Assembly: GCA_958295955.1 (NCBI GenBank)
Contig: OY282420.1
Location: 1,812,435-1,876,434 of the forward strand
DNA: 64,000 nt
Source of the DNA: an uncultured Bryobacterales bacterium
Lineage (GTDB): Bacteria > Acidobacteriota > Terriglobia > Bryobacterales > UBA6623
Reading direction: 5' to 3'
In this document: positions 17,167 to 25,398 of the stretch, piece by piece
Numbering within the stretch: position 1 is the first letter of the stretch
Layout of the letters: each line of letters begins with the position of its first letter
Translations under genes and position numbers: made by a program
Notes under the pieces: model-generated
What the model was told of the DNA's origin: nothing
Databases searched by the model: none
What the model saw: only the letters and a program-made list of their open reading frames with translations

Positions 17167-18092
17167 AGCCAGGCAGCGACTTCGGCGTAAGGCGCCAGGC
17201 CGTCGGTGTTGCCCACGGCCCGGACGGTATGCGCGGCCACCGCGTTGGCGAGCCGCGCCGCGTCCTCCAGCCCTGCGCCGCGCGCCAGACCGGCCAGGAA
17301 TCCGCCGCAAAAACAGTCCCCGGCGCCCGTGGTGTCAACGACGGGCGCATCGAACGCCGGCGAGCGGAAGCTGCCCCCCTCGTGGAAGACGGCGCAGCCG
17401 CGGCGGCCGGTCTTGACGATAACGGCGCCGGCGCCGCGGCCGCGCAAATGCTCGGCGATACCCCGCGGGTCGCTTGAGCCGGTCAGGCGCCGGCCTTCCA
17501 GAGTGTTGACGAAGAAGTAATCGATCAGGCCGCAGAGCGGGTCGATAAGCTCGGCCCACTGCCCTTCGGTGTCCCAATCGGTATCGAGGCTGACGATCAG
17601 ACCGGCCTCGCGCGCCCGCCGGAGTATCTCCGCGGCGTGCTTGCGCATGGCCGGCAGGCAGAAGACGGACCCGTAGTGGAAAAATGCGCAGCCCTCGACC
17701 GCCGTCCGCTCGAACGAGATGTCGGCAGGCGAAAAGACGCCGCAGGCGCCGGAAACGTGGAAGAACAGCCGCTCGCCGCCGGAGTGGATCAGTCCGACGG
17801 TCGCGGCGGTCGGCTGCCGCGGATGGACCGCCAGCCGCGTCGTGTCCACCCCGCACTCTTCGAGCCGGGCGCGGGCGTATGCGCCTTGGGCGTCGGCGCC
17901 CACCATGCCGGCGATGCGCGCGGGGACGCCCATCATCGCGGCGGCGCAGGCCGCGCCGGAAGCGTTGCCGCCCAGCCGCATGGCGATCGCATCGACACAG
18001 GTCGTGCTGCCCCATTCCGGCAGGCGGTCTGCCGGCCGCACCAACGTATCCACCACGACGTTGCCGGTGACGTAGATTCCAGGGAAACTCAC
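17163..18092 (-). CDS. PfkB-family carbohydrate or nucleoside kinase
   Basis: The 309-residue ribokinase-fold enzyme starts with GTG at 18092. Family signatures are the N-terminal AMRLGGNASGAACAAAMMG, the sugar-binding GDAG-like segment AGMVGADAQGAYARARLEE and the ATP/anion-hole motif DTTGAGDCFCGGFLAGLARG with its catalytic aspartate. The phosphate acceptor cannot be told from sequence. The neighbouring nagA suggests an amino-sugar or other sugar. Only 23 bp separate its start from the divergent gene at 18116, and a perfect palindrome fills that gap. Confidence 0.9.
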   Translation of the reverse strand: MSFPGIYVTGNVVVDTLVRPADRLPEWGSTTCVDAIAMRLGGNASGAACAAAMMGVPARIAGMVGADAQGAYARARLEECGVDTTRLAVHPRQPTAATVGLIHSGGERLFFHVSGACGVFSPADISFERTAVEGCAFFHYGSVFCLPAMRKHAAEILRRAREAGLIVSLDTDWDTEGQWAELIDPLCGLIDYFFVNTLEGRRLTGSSDPRGIAEHLRGRGAGAVIVKTGRRGCAVFHEGGSFRSPAFDAPVVDTTGAGDCFCGGFLAGLARGAGLEDAARLANAVAAHTVRAVGNTDGLAPYAEVAAWL

Positions 18093-18100
18093 CGTAGTAT

Positions 18101-18113
18101 CGTAAGACTTACG
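18101..18113. promoter_or_regulatory. Perfect palindrome in a 23-bp divergent gap
   Basis: CGTAAGACTTACG has 6-bp arms around a single central base. It is embedded in a second inverted pair (ACCGTA ... TACGGT). It lies between the GTG start of the PfkB kinase and the ATG of the divergent unknown gene. The position suits an operator read by a dimeric regulator, but no binding protein is known and the site could be chance. Confidence 0.35.
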
Positions 18114-18115
18114 GT

Positions 18116-19255
18116 ATGGAAGTGTTCGAGCAAGTTCAAAATGCCTTGCAGTCGGGAGACGCCGATTCGGGATTCGATCTGCTGATCGAGCGGTTTCAAA
18201 AAGAGAAGACTTATCCGTTGATTTTCGAAGCCCGGCTGATGAAGAAACGGAACGAGTTGGGTCTGCCCTTGATCCAGACCGATTCGTTGCGCGATCTCGA
18301 CGAAGGCGTCCGCTCCCGTTATGAGCAGGCCACGATCGAAGCCGCCAAGGAAGTAGGCGGGCTGTTCCTCGCCGCCGGCGACGTGCAACGGGCCTGGCCT
18401 TATTTCCGCGCGATCGGCGAGAAGGAAGCGGTGCGCGCGGCGATCGACGGCTTCGCGGCGGACGAGGGGGACGAAACGCTCGACGGCGTGGTCGAAGTTG
18501 CCTATCACGAACAGGTGCATCCCCGAAAAGGGTTCGAGTTGATCCTCAAGCACTACGGCATCTGCCGCGCGATCACGAATTTTTCGCAGTATCCGGCCGA
18601 CGAGGGGCGCGCGGACTGCGCGCACCTGCTGGCCGCAACGTTGTCTTCCGAGTTGGCGGCCAATCTCAAGTACGCGATCGAGCAGCAGGAGGGCGCCGCG
18701 CCCGCGAGCAGCGATCCGGCCGAGCTCGTGCGCGGCCGCGAGTGGCTGTTCGAGGGCAACGCCTACTACATCGACACTTCGCACGTGTCTTCGCTGGTGC
18801 AGATGGCGCACTCCATCGAGCGGCCCGCGACGCTCGAATTGCTGCTCGGCCTGACCGAATACGGCAAGCAACTGGGCGAGATGTACCAATTTCCCGGCAA
18901 CGCCCCGTTCGAGAACGTCTTCGAGGATTTCGGCATTTACATCCGCGCGTTGTTGGGGCGGGACGTCGATGCCGGCATCGCTCATTTCCGCCGCAAGATC
19001 GAGACCTGCGACCCGCAAACGGCCGGCACGGCGCCGGCGCAGACCCTGGTCAATCTCCTGCTGCGCGTTCAGCGGCCGGCCGCGGCGATCGACGTTGCGG
19101 CCGAGCATCTCAAGGATGCCGACCCGCAGTTTCTGGCTTGCCCGAACGTCTTGCAGTTATGCTGGATCGCGGGCGATTACCAGCGGCTGGCGGAACTGGC
19201 GCGGGAACGCAACGACTTGCTGAGCTTCGCGGCGGCGACTCTGCAACCGGCCTGA
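18116..19255 (+). CDS. Conserved-looking helical protein of unknown function
   Basis: The 379-residue soluble protein is not recognised. It is rich in helical, TPR-like segments (RYEQATIEAAKEVGGLFLAA, GDVQRAWPYFRAIGEKEAVR, near the C-terminus LLLRVQRPAAAIDVAAEHL and LQLCWIAGDYQRLAELARE). No signal peptide or membrane segment is seen. A YHEQVHP and a YIDTSHVSS segment contain histidines that could be functional, but no HExxH protease motif exists. It is expected to be cytoplasmic. The start at 18116 lacks an obvious ribosome site. Repeat copy C follows the gene. Confidence 0.72.
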   Translation: MEVFEQVQNALQSGDADSGFDLLIERFQKEKTYPLIFEARLMKKRNELGLPLIQTDSLRDLDEGVRSRYEQATIEAAKEVGGLFLAAGDVQRAWPYFRAIGEKEAVRAAIDGFAADEGDETLDGVVEVAYHEQVHPRKGFELILKHYGICRAITNFSQYPADEGRADCAHLLAATLSSELAANLKYAIEQQEGAAPASSDPAELVRGREWLFEGNAYYIDTSHVSSLVQMAHSIERPATLELLLGLTEYGKQLGEMYQFPGNAPFENVFEDFGIYIRALLGRDVDAGIAHFRRKIETCDPQTAGTAPAQTLVNLLLRVQRPAAAIDVAAEHLKDADPQFLACPNVLQLCWIAGDYQRLAELARERNDLLSFAAATLQPA

Positions 19256-19288
19256 CAACCCGCGGCGCCGGGGCCGCGGAAAACGCGC

Positions 19289-19335
19289 CGGCCTTGCTCT
19301 CCGCCATTCACGATCCGCCGGCCGCGCAAGCGGCT
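19289..19335 (+). repeat. Dispersed intergenic repeat, copy C
   Basis: CGGCCTTGCTCTCCGCCATT is followed by CACGATCCGCC and the hairpin GCCGC-GCAA-GCGGC, which has a GNRA-type loop sequence. It matches copy A in orientation and lies just before glpK. Confidence 0.65.
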
Positions 19336-19378
19336 CTGGTTGCCCGGCGAAGCGAGAATCGCCGAAGATGGAACGCAG

Positions 19379-20857
19379 ATGCCCGATCACATCCTTGCCC
19401 TCGACGAGGGCACGACCAGCGCCCGCGCGATTGTCTTCGACCGCGAAGCCCGCGAGACGGCCGTCGATCAACGTCCTTTCGCCAGCCGCTTCCCGCGCGG
19501 CGGCTGGGTCGAGCAGGATCCCGAGGAAATCTGGTTGACGCAACTCGCGGCCGCGAGAAACGCGGTCGAGAAGTCCGGCGTCGGTTGGGACGGGATCGCC
19601 GCGATCGGCATCACCAACCAGCGCGAGACCACCATCGTCTGGGACCGCGCGACCGGCGAGCCCATAGCGCCCGCGATCGTCTGGCAATGCCGCCGCACGG
19701 CCGGCGCCTGCCGCAAAATGACGCGCGCCGGACATGCAGCGCGCATTGCCGAACGGACCGGGTTGGTGCTCGATGCCTATTTTTCCGGCAGCAAGATCGC
19801 CTGGATACTGGAAAACGTCCCCGACGCCCGCGCCCGCGCCGAAGCGGGCGAGTTGGCTTTCGGCACGGTCGATACCTGGCTGATCTACCGCTTGACCGGC
19901 GGGCGGGCATTTGTGATCGACCGCACGAACGCCTCGCGCACGCTGCTGATGAACCTGCGCGCGGGGGAATGGGACGACGACATGCTCTCGCTCTTCGGCG
20001 TGCCGCGGGCCATGCTGCCCGAGATCGTCCCTTCAAGCGGCGTGGCGGCGGTCACCGATGCGCAGGCGCTCGGCGCGGAGATTCCCGTGGCGGGCATTGC
20101 CGGCGATCAGCAGGCCGCCTTGTTCGGCCAGGCGTGCTTCCGCCCCGGCTTGGTGAAAAACACCTACGGCACGGGCTGTTTCGCCTTGATGCATACCGGC
20201 GGCCAAGCCGCGGTTTCGCGCAACCGCCTGCTGGCGACGACCGCGGCGGCGGAATCGGCGGCGCCGCGCTTCGCCATGGAAGGCGCCGTTTTCGTTGCCG
20301 GCGCGGTCGTCCAATGGCTGCGCGACGAGATGGGGCTGATCGCCACCGCCGCAGAGTCGCGGCAAGCCGCGGAATCGGTGGAAGATACGGCGGGGGTTTA
20401 TTTCGTTCCGGCATTCGTCGGCCTCGGAGCGCCGCACTGGAACGCGGATGCCCGCGGGCTGCTCAGCGGATTGACCCGCGGCGCGAACCGCGCGCACATC
20501 GTCAGGGCCGCGCTGGAATCCATCGCCTACCAGACCCGGGAGCTGACGGAGGCGATGGAAGCCGACTCGGGAGACGCTCTCACCGAGTTGCGCGTGGACG
20601 GCGGCGCCGCGGCGAACGATTTTCTGATGCAATTCCAGGCGGATATTCTGGGCGCGCCCGTCGCGCGGCCTGCTTATCTGGAGACTACGGCCCTGGGCGC
20701 AGCCTATCTGGCGGGGCTTGCCGCTGGCGTTTGGAGCGGCACGGACGAGCTCGAGCGGTTCCGGCAAGTCGATCGGATTTTCGAGCCGGCAATGGACGCC
20801 GCGCGTAGGGAAGAACTCTACGCCGGCTGGAAAGCGGCCGTCGCCAGAGCGCTTTAA
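19379..20857 (+). CDS. glpK: Glycerol kinase
   Basis: The ATG at 19379 gives 492 residues starting MPDHILALDEGTTSARAIVF, the FGGY kinase phosphate-binding start. Other diagnostic segments are GGWVEQDPEEIW, IGITNQRETTIVWDRATGEP, WQCRRTAG, YFSGSKIAWILENV, GDQQAALFGQACFRPGLVKN, TYGTGCF and LRVDGGAAANDFLMQFQADI. The enzyme makes glycerol-3-phosphate for lipid synthesis or glycerol use. No glpF or glpD lies adjacent. An in-frame upstream start at 19340 is possible but would add a poorly conserved leader that overlaps the repeat. Confidence 0.95.
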   Translation: MPDHILALDEGTTSARAIVFDREARETAVDQRPFASRFPRGGWVEQDPEEIWLTQLAAARNAVEKSGVGWDGIAAIGITNQRETTIVWDRATGEPIAPAIVWQCRRTAGACRKMTRAGHAARIAERTGLVLDAYFSGSKIAWILENVPDARARAEAGELAFGTVDTWLIYRLTGGRAFVIDRTNASRTLLMNLRAGEWDDDMLSLFGVPRAMLPEIVPSSGVAAVTDAQALGAEIPVAGIAGDQQAALFGQACFRPGLVKNTYGTGCFALMHTGGQAAVSRNRLLATTAAAESAAPRFAMEGAVFVAGAVVQWLRDEMGLIATAAESRQAAESVEDTAGVYFVPAFVGLGAPHWNADARGLLSGLTRGANRAHIVRAALESIAYQTRELTEAMEADSGDALTELRVDGGAAANDFLMQFQADILGAPVARPAYLETTALGAAYLAGLAAGVWSGTDELERFRQVDRIFEPAMDAARREELYAGWKAAVARAL

Positions 20858-20860
20858 CAG

Positions 20861-20896
20861 CCCGCTTGCGCGGGCAGTGGATAGCAAGACCGCCGG
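20861..20896 (-). repeat. Dispersed intergenic repeat, copy D
   Basis: This shortest copy starts 3 bp after the glpK stop. Plus-strand order is the hairpin CCCGC-TTGC-GCGGG, then AGTGGATAGCAAGACCGCC. On the minus strand this reads GGCGGTCTTGCTATCCACT, the same core as copies A and B. The hairpin lacks a following T-tract, so it is not a classic intrinsic terminator. Confidence 0.65.
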
Positions 20897-20906
20897 CCCG
20901 CGGGGA

Positions 20907-22043
20907 TCAGCCTGCGGCGAGGTAGTCCGCGAAAAGCTCCGGGCGGGGGGTTACGCCCAGGCCGGGCGTCTCCGGCAGGAACCAGCGGCCGCTCTCGAAA
21001 CGGATCGGCTTGTCCACGATCTTCGTCCGAAACGGATTCTCGGTGCGGTCGCATTCGATCAGCTTGCGTTCCGGCGTGAGCGTGAACGGTTGCCTCGGCC
21101 GGGCCGCGTAAAAGTGCAGGGCGGCGGCCTGGCCGACCGCCGAGCCCCAGGCATGCGGCGTGACGTGGATGCTCGTCAACGACGCCAAGGCCGCGATCTT
21201 CATCGCTTCGGTGATTCCCCCGCAGGAGCAGATATCCGGCTGGGCGTAGTCCAAGGCCCGCTTGCGAAACCATTTCTCGAATCCGAACCGCGTGTATTCG
21301 CACTCGCCGCCCGCGAGCGGGACGGACACAGCCCGCTTGACTTCCAGATAGGCGTCCGGATCGAGCGGCGAAACGGGCTCCTCGAACCAGTGGATATCGT
21401 ACGGCTCAACCTTGCGCGCCAGCCTGACCGCCTCGACCGGCGTGTAGGCGTGGTTGGCGTCGATGGCCAGCTTGATGTCGGGACCGATGACGCCGCGCAG
21501 CGCCGCCGTCAACTCGGCGTCGCGTTCGATTCCCTGGCCGACCTTCATTTTCATCGCCCGGAACCCGGCTTCGAGATAGCCGCGGGCTTCGCGTTCCCAG
21601 CGCTGCTCCAGCGGCTCGCCGCCGCCGAAATAAAAGCCGGTGGCGTAGCACTCGATCGACTCGGCCGCCGCGCCGCCGAGCAGCCGGTAGAGCGGGGTTC
21701 CGGCCGCTTGCGCCTTGATGTCCCACAGGGCGATGTCGATTGCCGAAAGCGCGGCGATCAAGGCGCCTTTGCGCCCGTAGTCGATCGAGCGCGCATAGAG
21801 CAGCGCCCACAACGCCTCGGTATCGCGCGGGTCGCGTCCGATCAGCAGCGGCCCAAAAAAATCTCTCACGGCCGCGAGCGTGAGCGCGGCGGGACCGTAC
21901 GCCTCTCCCCAGCCTGCGAGTCCCGCATCGGCGGAAACCCGCACGAGCATGGCTTCGCGTTGACTGTAGTCGAACTGCGAGAAACCGAACGGCCGTTCGA
22001 GCGGCGCGCGCAAGTGGAAGGCGTCAATCGCAGAAATGCGCAT
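20907..22043 (-). CDS. Mandelate racemase/muconate lactonizing-type enzyme (enolase superfamily)
   Basis: The ATG at 22043 is preferred over TTG at 22052 and gives 378 residues. The enolase-superfamily active site is complete: KMKVG with the K-x-K acid/base lysines, metal ligands in LAIDANHAYTP, HWFEEPVSP and LAGGECEYTRFGF, and a general-base histidine in HVTPHAWGS. Such enzymes abstract the proton alpha to a carboxylate, as in sugar-acid dehydratases, racemases and cycloisomerases. The K-x-K plus late histidine pattern fits the mandelate-racemase subgroup, often sugar-acid dehydratases. The exact substrate is unknown. Confidence 0.88.
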   Translation of the reverse strand: MRISAIDAFHLRAPLERPFGFSQFDYSQREAMLVRVSADAGLAGWGEAYGPAALTLAAVRDFFGPLLIGRDPRDTEALWALLYARSIDYGRKGALIAALSAIDIALWDIKAQAAGTPLYRLLGGAAAESIECYATGFYFGGGEPLEQRWEREARGYLEAGFRAMKMKVGQGIERDAELTAALRGVIGPDIKLAIDANHAYTPVEAVRLARKVEPYDIHWFEEPVSPLDPDAYLEVKRAVSVPLAGGECEYTRFGFEKWFRKRALDYAQPDICSCGGITEAMKIAALASLTSIHVTPHAWGSAVGQAAALHFYAARPRQPFTLTPERKLIECDRTENPFRTKIVDKPIRFESGRWFLPETPGLGVTPRPELFADYLAAG

Positions 22044-22140
22044 GGTTTGCAATAAAGACCAATTCCGATATATTACGATTCAGCGGGTAGAAAGGGCGGG
22101 CGATGAAACTCGGACCTTTGTTCCCGCCTTTGGGTGAATT

Positions 22141-22168
22141 TTTGCATTGGGAAGCCCGCTTGTAGAAT
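22141..22168 (+). promoter_or_regulatory. Possible sigma-70 promoter for the quinone reductase gene
   Basis: TTTGCA at 22141 and TAGAAT at 22163 are separated by 16 bp in an otherwise A/T-richer gap. Transcription would start around 22174-22176, only ~5 nt before the ATG at 22180, and no Shine-Dalgarno sequence is visible. The transcript would be nearly leaderless. The promoter match is moderate. Confidence 0.3.
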
Positions 22169-22179
22169 GGTAGATCGTC

Positions 22180-23148
22180 ATGAAAGCTATCCGCATCCAC
22201 GAGCACGGCGGGCCGGAAGTCCTGCAGTACGCCGACATTCTCGATCCGACTCCGCAAGCGCATGAGGCGGTGGTCAAGATCGACGCCGCCGGAATCAACT
22301 TCATCGATATCTATTTCCGCACGGGATTGTATCCGACCAAGCTGCCCTTTACCAACGGACAAGAAGGGGCGGGCACGGTCGTCGCCGTCGGCGCGGACGC
22401 CGGCGATGTCAAGGTGGGCGACCGCGTGGCCTACACCGGCGTCCAGGGCTCTTACGCCGAGTACGCCGCCGTCCCCGCCGACCGGTTGGTTCCAGTCCCC
22501 GAGGGTCTCGATACGAAGACGGCGGCGGCGGTCATGCTGCAAGGAATGACGGTCCATTACCTGACGCACTCGACTTTCAAGCTGAGGCCGGGGCACACTA
22601 TCTTGACTCATGCCGCCGCCGGGGGCGTGGGGCTTTTTTTGGTGCAAGTGGCGAAAATGCTGGGGGCGCGGGTGATCGGTACCTGCTCGACCGAGGAAAA
22701 AGCGGCGCGGGCGCGCGCCGCCGGCGCCGACGCGGTCATTCTCTACACCGAGCAAGACTTCGCAGCCGAAACGAAGCGGCTGACCGGCGGACGGGGCGTC
22801 GACGCGGTCTATGACTCGGTAGGCAAGACGACTTGGGAAGGCAGCCTCAACTCGCTCAAGCCGCGGGGCACGATGGTTTCCTTCGGCAACGCCGGCGGCC
22901 CCGTGGCGCCGTTCAGCCCGCTGGAGTTGACCAAGCGCGGATCGCTTTTCCTAACCAGACCCTCGCTCTTCCACTACATCGCGAGCCGCGAAGATCTCGT
23001 CCGGCGGGCCGGGGACGTGCTGGATTGGGTGCAATCCGGCAAGGTCAAGGTGCATATCGGCGAGGAATTCGCCCTTGCGCAAGCGGCCGAGGCGCAGACC
23101 AAGCTGGCTGCGCGGCAAACCAGCGGCAAGCTGCTGCTGACGCCTTGA
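22180..23148 (+). CDS. qor: NADPH:quinone reductase (Qor/zeta-crystallin type)
   Basis: The 322-residue MDR protein begins MKAIRIHEHGGPEVLQYADI, a near-canonical quinone oxidoreductase start. It contains NFIDIYFRTGLYPTKLPF, QEGAGTVVAVGADAGDVKVG, AYTGVQGSYAEYA, the nucleotide-binding ILTHAAAGGVGLFLVQVAK and FFNA-type C-terminal segments (VSFGNAGGPVAPFSPLEL). It reduces quinones or enones with NADPH in the cytosol and needs no zinc. It is divergent from the enolase-superfamily gene. Repeat copy E follows its stop. Confidence 0.92.
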   Translation: MKAIRIHEHGGPEVLQYADILDPTPQAHEAVVKIDAAGINFIDIYFRTGLYPTKLPFTNGQEGAGTVVAVGADAGDVKVGDRVAYTGVQGSYAEYAAVPADRLVPVPEGLDTKTAAAVMLQGMTVHYLTHSTFKLRPGHTILTHAAAGGVGLFLVQVAKMLGARVIGTCSTEEKAARARAAGADAVILYTEQDFAAETKRLTGGRGVDAVYDSVGKTTWEGSLNSLKPRGTMVSFGNAGGPVAPFSPLELTKRGSLFLTRPSLFHYIASREDLVRRAGDVLDWVQSGKVKVHIGEEFALAQAAEAQTKLAARQTSGKLLLTP

Positions 23149-23150
23149 AC

Positions 23151-23190
23151 GACCGCTACGCGGGCCGCTGGATAGCGGACAGCAAGACCG
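23151..23190 (-). repeat. Dispersed intergenic repeat, copy E
   Basis: On the plus strand it reads GACCGCTACGCGGGCCGCTG then GATAGCGGACAGCAAGACCG. Its reverse complement starts CGGTCTTGCTGTCCGCTATC, matching copies A to D. It starts 2 bp after the quinone reductase stop. Confidence 0.65.
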
Positions 23191-23224
23191 TTGGCGCGAG
23201 CCTTGATTGGCGCGTGGATACCGC

Positions 23225-24271
23225 CTACGGCTTCAGGATGACCTTCGTCAAATTAGGCTCGCGGTTATAAAGCCGGTCGAACATCTCGGGGCCGCGTTCG
23301 AGCGGCGCCGAGACGCTCAGGATGGGCGCAACGCGGATGCTTCCCCGCGCCATCAATTGCAGGCACGCGGGGTAGTCGTTGGAGGACGCGCACGAGCCGA
23401 GCACGGCGATCTCGCGCGTGACCACGCTTTGCAGCCCGAAGCTTACGGTCGGGGCGACGTTGCCGATCAACGTCACCGTGCCGCCTTTGCGCACGCTCTC
23501 GACCGCCGTCGTCACGGTCGCCTCGACGCCGACGGCTTCCAGGACGACATCGGCGCCCAGGCCGCCCGTTTTCTCGCGGATCAGCGCGGGAACGTCCGTA
23601 TCCGCCGCCGCTTCGATAGTCTCGTCCGCGCCGAGCTCGGCGGCCAACTCGAGCCGGTCGGCGGCCAGATCGACGGCGATGATTTTGCCGCAGCCGGCCG
23701 CGCGCAGCGCCTGAATCGTCAACAGCCCGATCATGCCGGCGCCGACGACCGCGGCCGTATCGCCCAGCCTGACGGCGGTGCGGTTCACCGCATGCACGGC
23801 GACGGAAACGGGCTCGACCATGGCCGCTTCGTCGTAAGGCAGCGCGTCCGGCACGGGGAAAACAATGGATTCCGGCACCGCCACGTATTCGGCGAATGCG
23901 CCGTGGCGGCGGTAGTCGCCGCAGGAAACGCCCAGAACCCTGCGATCCGCGCACAAGTTGGGGCGGCCGCGGCGGCAGAACGAGCAGCGCCCGCACGAAA
24001 TCATCGAATCGAAAGTGACCCGCCGGCCGGGTTGGAAACGGACGGCGCTCTTGCCGGCCGCGGCGATTTCGCCCGAGGCTTCATGGCCCATAATCAGCGG
24101 CGGGATGCGCCGCCCGGAACTGCCGTCGAACCCGTGGACGTCGCTGCCGCAGATGCCGCAGGAACGCACGCGGACAAGAACTTCGTCCGCGGCGATTTCC
24201 GGCAGCGGAACGTCGTCGATAACGAGCTTCTTGTAATCTTCCAGGACGAGGGCTTTCATGGCGTTCGGCAT
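23225..24271 (-). CDS. Zinc-dependent alcohol dehydrogenase, in the hopanoid operon
   Basis: The 348-residue zinc MDR enzyme resembles polyol/threonine dehydrogenases (GatD/TDH type). Catalytic zinc ligands lie in RSCGICGSDVHGFDG and MGHEASGE. The structural-zinc cysteines lie in SCGRCSFCRRGRPNLC. The Rossmann segment is VGAGMIGLLTIQALRAAGCG. An internal ATG at 24259 (MKALVLEDYKK) is an equally likely start. The gene begins 11 bp after the hpnH stop on the same strand, so co-transcription is likely. That context suggests, but does not prove, a role in reducing a polyol side chain such as ribosylhopane. Confidence 0.88.
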   Translation of the reverse strand: MPNAMKALVLEDYKKLVIDDVPLPEIAADEVLVRVRSCGICGSDVHGFDGSSGRRIPPLIMGHEASGEIAAAGKSAVRFQPGRRVTFDSMISCGRCSFCRRGRPNLCADRRVLGVSCGDYRRHGAFAEYVAVPESIVFPVPDALPYDEAAMVEPVSVAVHAVNRTAVRLGDTAAVVGAGMIGLLTIQALRAAGCGKIIAVDLAADRLELAAELGADETIEAAADTDVPALIREKTGGLGADVVLEAVGVEATVTTAVESVRKGGTVTLIGNVAPTVSFGLQSVVTREIAVLGSCASSNDYPACLQLMARGSIRVAPILSVSAPLERGPEMFDRLYNREPNLTKVILKP

Positions 24272-24282
24272 ATCGCTAATTG

Positions 24283-25398
24283 CTACGACAGCGCCCAGCG
24301 GATCGTGCGCAGGCTGTCGCCCAGGCGGGCGTTGACGCCCAGCGCCGCCGACGGCTCATAGCCGCAGTGGACCATGCAGTGCTCGCAGCGCTTATCGTTG
24401 CCGCGGCCGTATTGCCGCCAGGGGGTCTCGTTCATCAGGTCTTCGAAACGCTCCCAATGCGCATCGGTGAGCAGATAGCAAGGGCCTTTCCAGCCGCGCA
24501 CGTTGTAGGTTGGGTTGCCCCACGCCGTACACGGCAAATCGCGGTTTCCCTTGAGAAATTCGACGTAGGCGGGGGTCGCGTTCAACTTGAAGCGCCGGAA
24601 GAGCTCGTCGATGCCGCGGAATTTCTCGTGGATTTCCTCGCGGGTCAGGAAAATTTCGCGGTCGTCCACGGCCGAATAGCCGTATGCGGGCGAGAGCATG
24701 TGGCCGTCCACGTCGAACTGCCGTAGATAAGCGAACAACTCTTCGATCTCGCGCATATCCGTTTCGCGGTACACGGTGGTGTTGGTGCATACCATGTGGC
24801 CCGCGGCCTTGGCGGCGCGGATGCCTTCCACCGCTTCCTCGAAAACCCCCTCCCGCTCGACCGCCATGTCGTGCGTTTCTTTCATGCCGTCGAGATGGAC
24901 GTTGAAGAAAAAGTGCGGGTCGGGCTTGAACCCGCGCAGCCGGTCGGGAATGAACATCCCGTTCGTACACAGATAGACGTGGCGTTTGCGGGCGAGCGCC
25001 CCCGCGGCGAGCTCGGCGATCCGGGGATACATCAGCGGCTCTCCGCCGCAGATGGAAACAACCGGGGCGCCGCACTCGTCCATCGCCGCCAGGCATTTTT
25101 CGAGCGGAAGGCGTTCGGCGATGGTCTCTTCGTACTCGCGAATGCGGCCGCAGCCGGTGCAGGTCAGGTTGCAGGCGTGCAGCGGCTCGAGCATCAGCAC
25201 CAGCGGGAAGCGCCGTTTGAGCATGGGGTGGGGCGGCCCGCTTGCGGCCGGCGGTTGCGCCGCGTCGTTCCAGATCGGGAACGGCGTATCGTTGGAGCGG
25301 ACCGGTTGAGGCTCGCGCTGCCATTCCGGCCGGGGAAAGAGCTTGTTTTTGGCGATATACGCGCCCATGCGCAGGGCGCTGTGGAGCGGAAACCGCAT
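24283..25398 (-). CDS. hpnH: Adenosyl-hopene transferase, radical SAM
   Basis: The ATG at 25398 gives 371 residues. The radical SAM cluster is LHACNLTCTGCG (C-x3-C-x2-C). It is preceded by the HpnH-typical FPLHSALRMGAYIAKNKLF and RRFPLVLMLEPLHACN, and followed by CLAAMDECGAPVVSICGGEP. The C-terminal region has further cysteines (PCTAWGNPTYN, RCEHCMVHCGYEPSA). HpnH joins the 5'-deoxyadenosyl group of SAM to diploptene to make adenosylhopane, the first extended hopanoid. Its start overlaps the shc stop by one base (TGATG), which indicates translational coupling. Confidence 0.95.
   Translation of the reverse strand: MRFPLHSALRMGAYIAKNKLFPRPEWQREPQPVRSNDTPFPIWNDAAQPPAASGPPHPMLKRRFPLVLMLEPLHACNLTCTGCGRIREYEETIAERLPLEKCLAAMDECGAPVVSICGGEPLMYPRIAELAAGALARKRHVYLCTNGMFIPDRLRGFKPDPHFFFNVHLDGMKETHDMAVEREGVFEEAVEGIRAAKAAGHMVCTNTTVYRETDMREIEELFAYLRQFDVDGHMLSPAYGYSAVDDREIFLTREEIHEKFRGIDELFRRFKLNATPAYVEFLKGNRDLPCTAWGNPTYNVRGWKGPCYLLTDAHWERFEDLMNETPWRQYGRGNDKRCEHCMVHCGYEPSAALGVNARLGDSLRTIRWALS

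Noticed and set aside
20861-20874. Intrinsic terminator after glpK
   Set aside because: The hairpin has no T-tract on either side and belongs to the dispersed repeat family.
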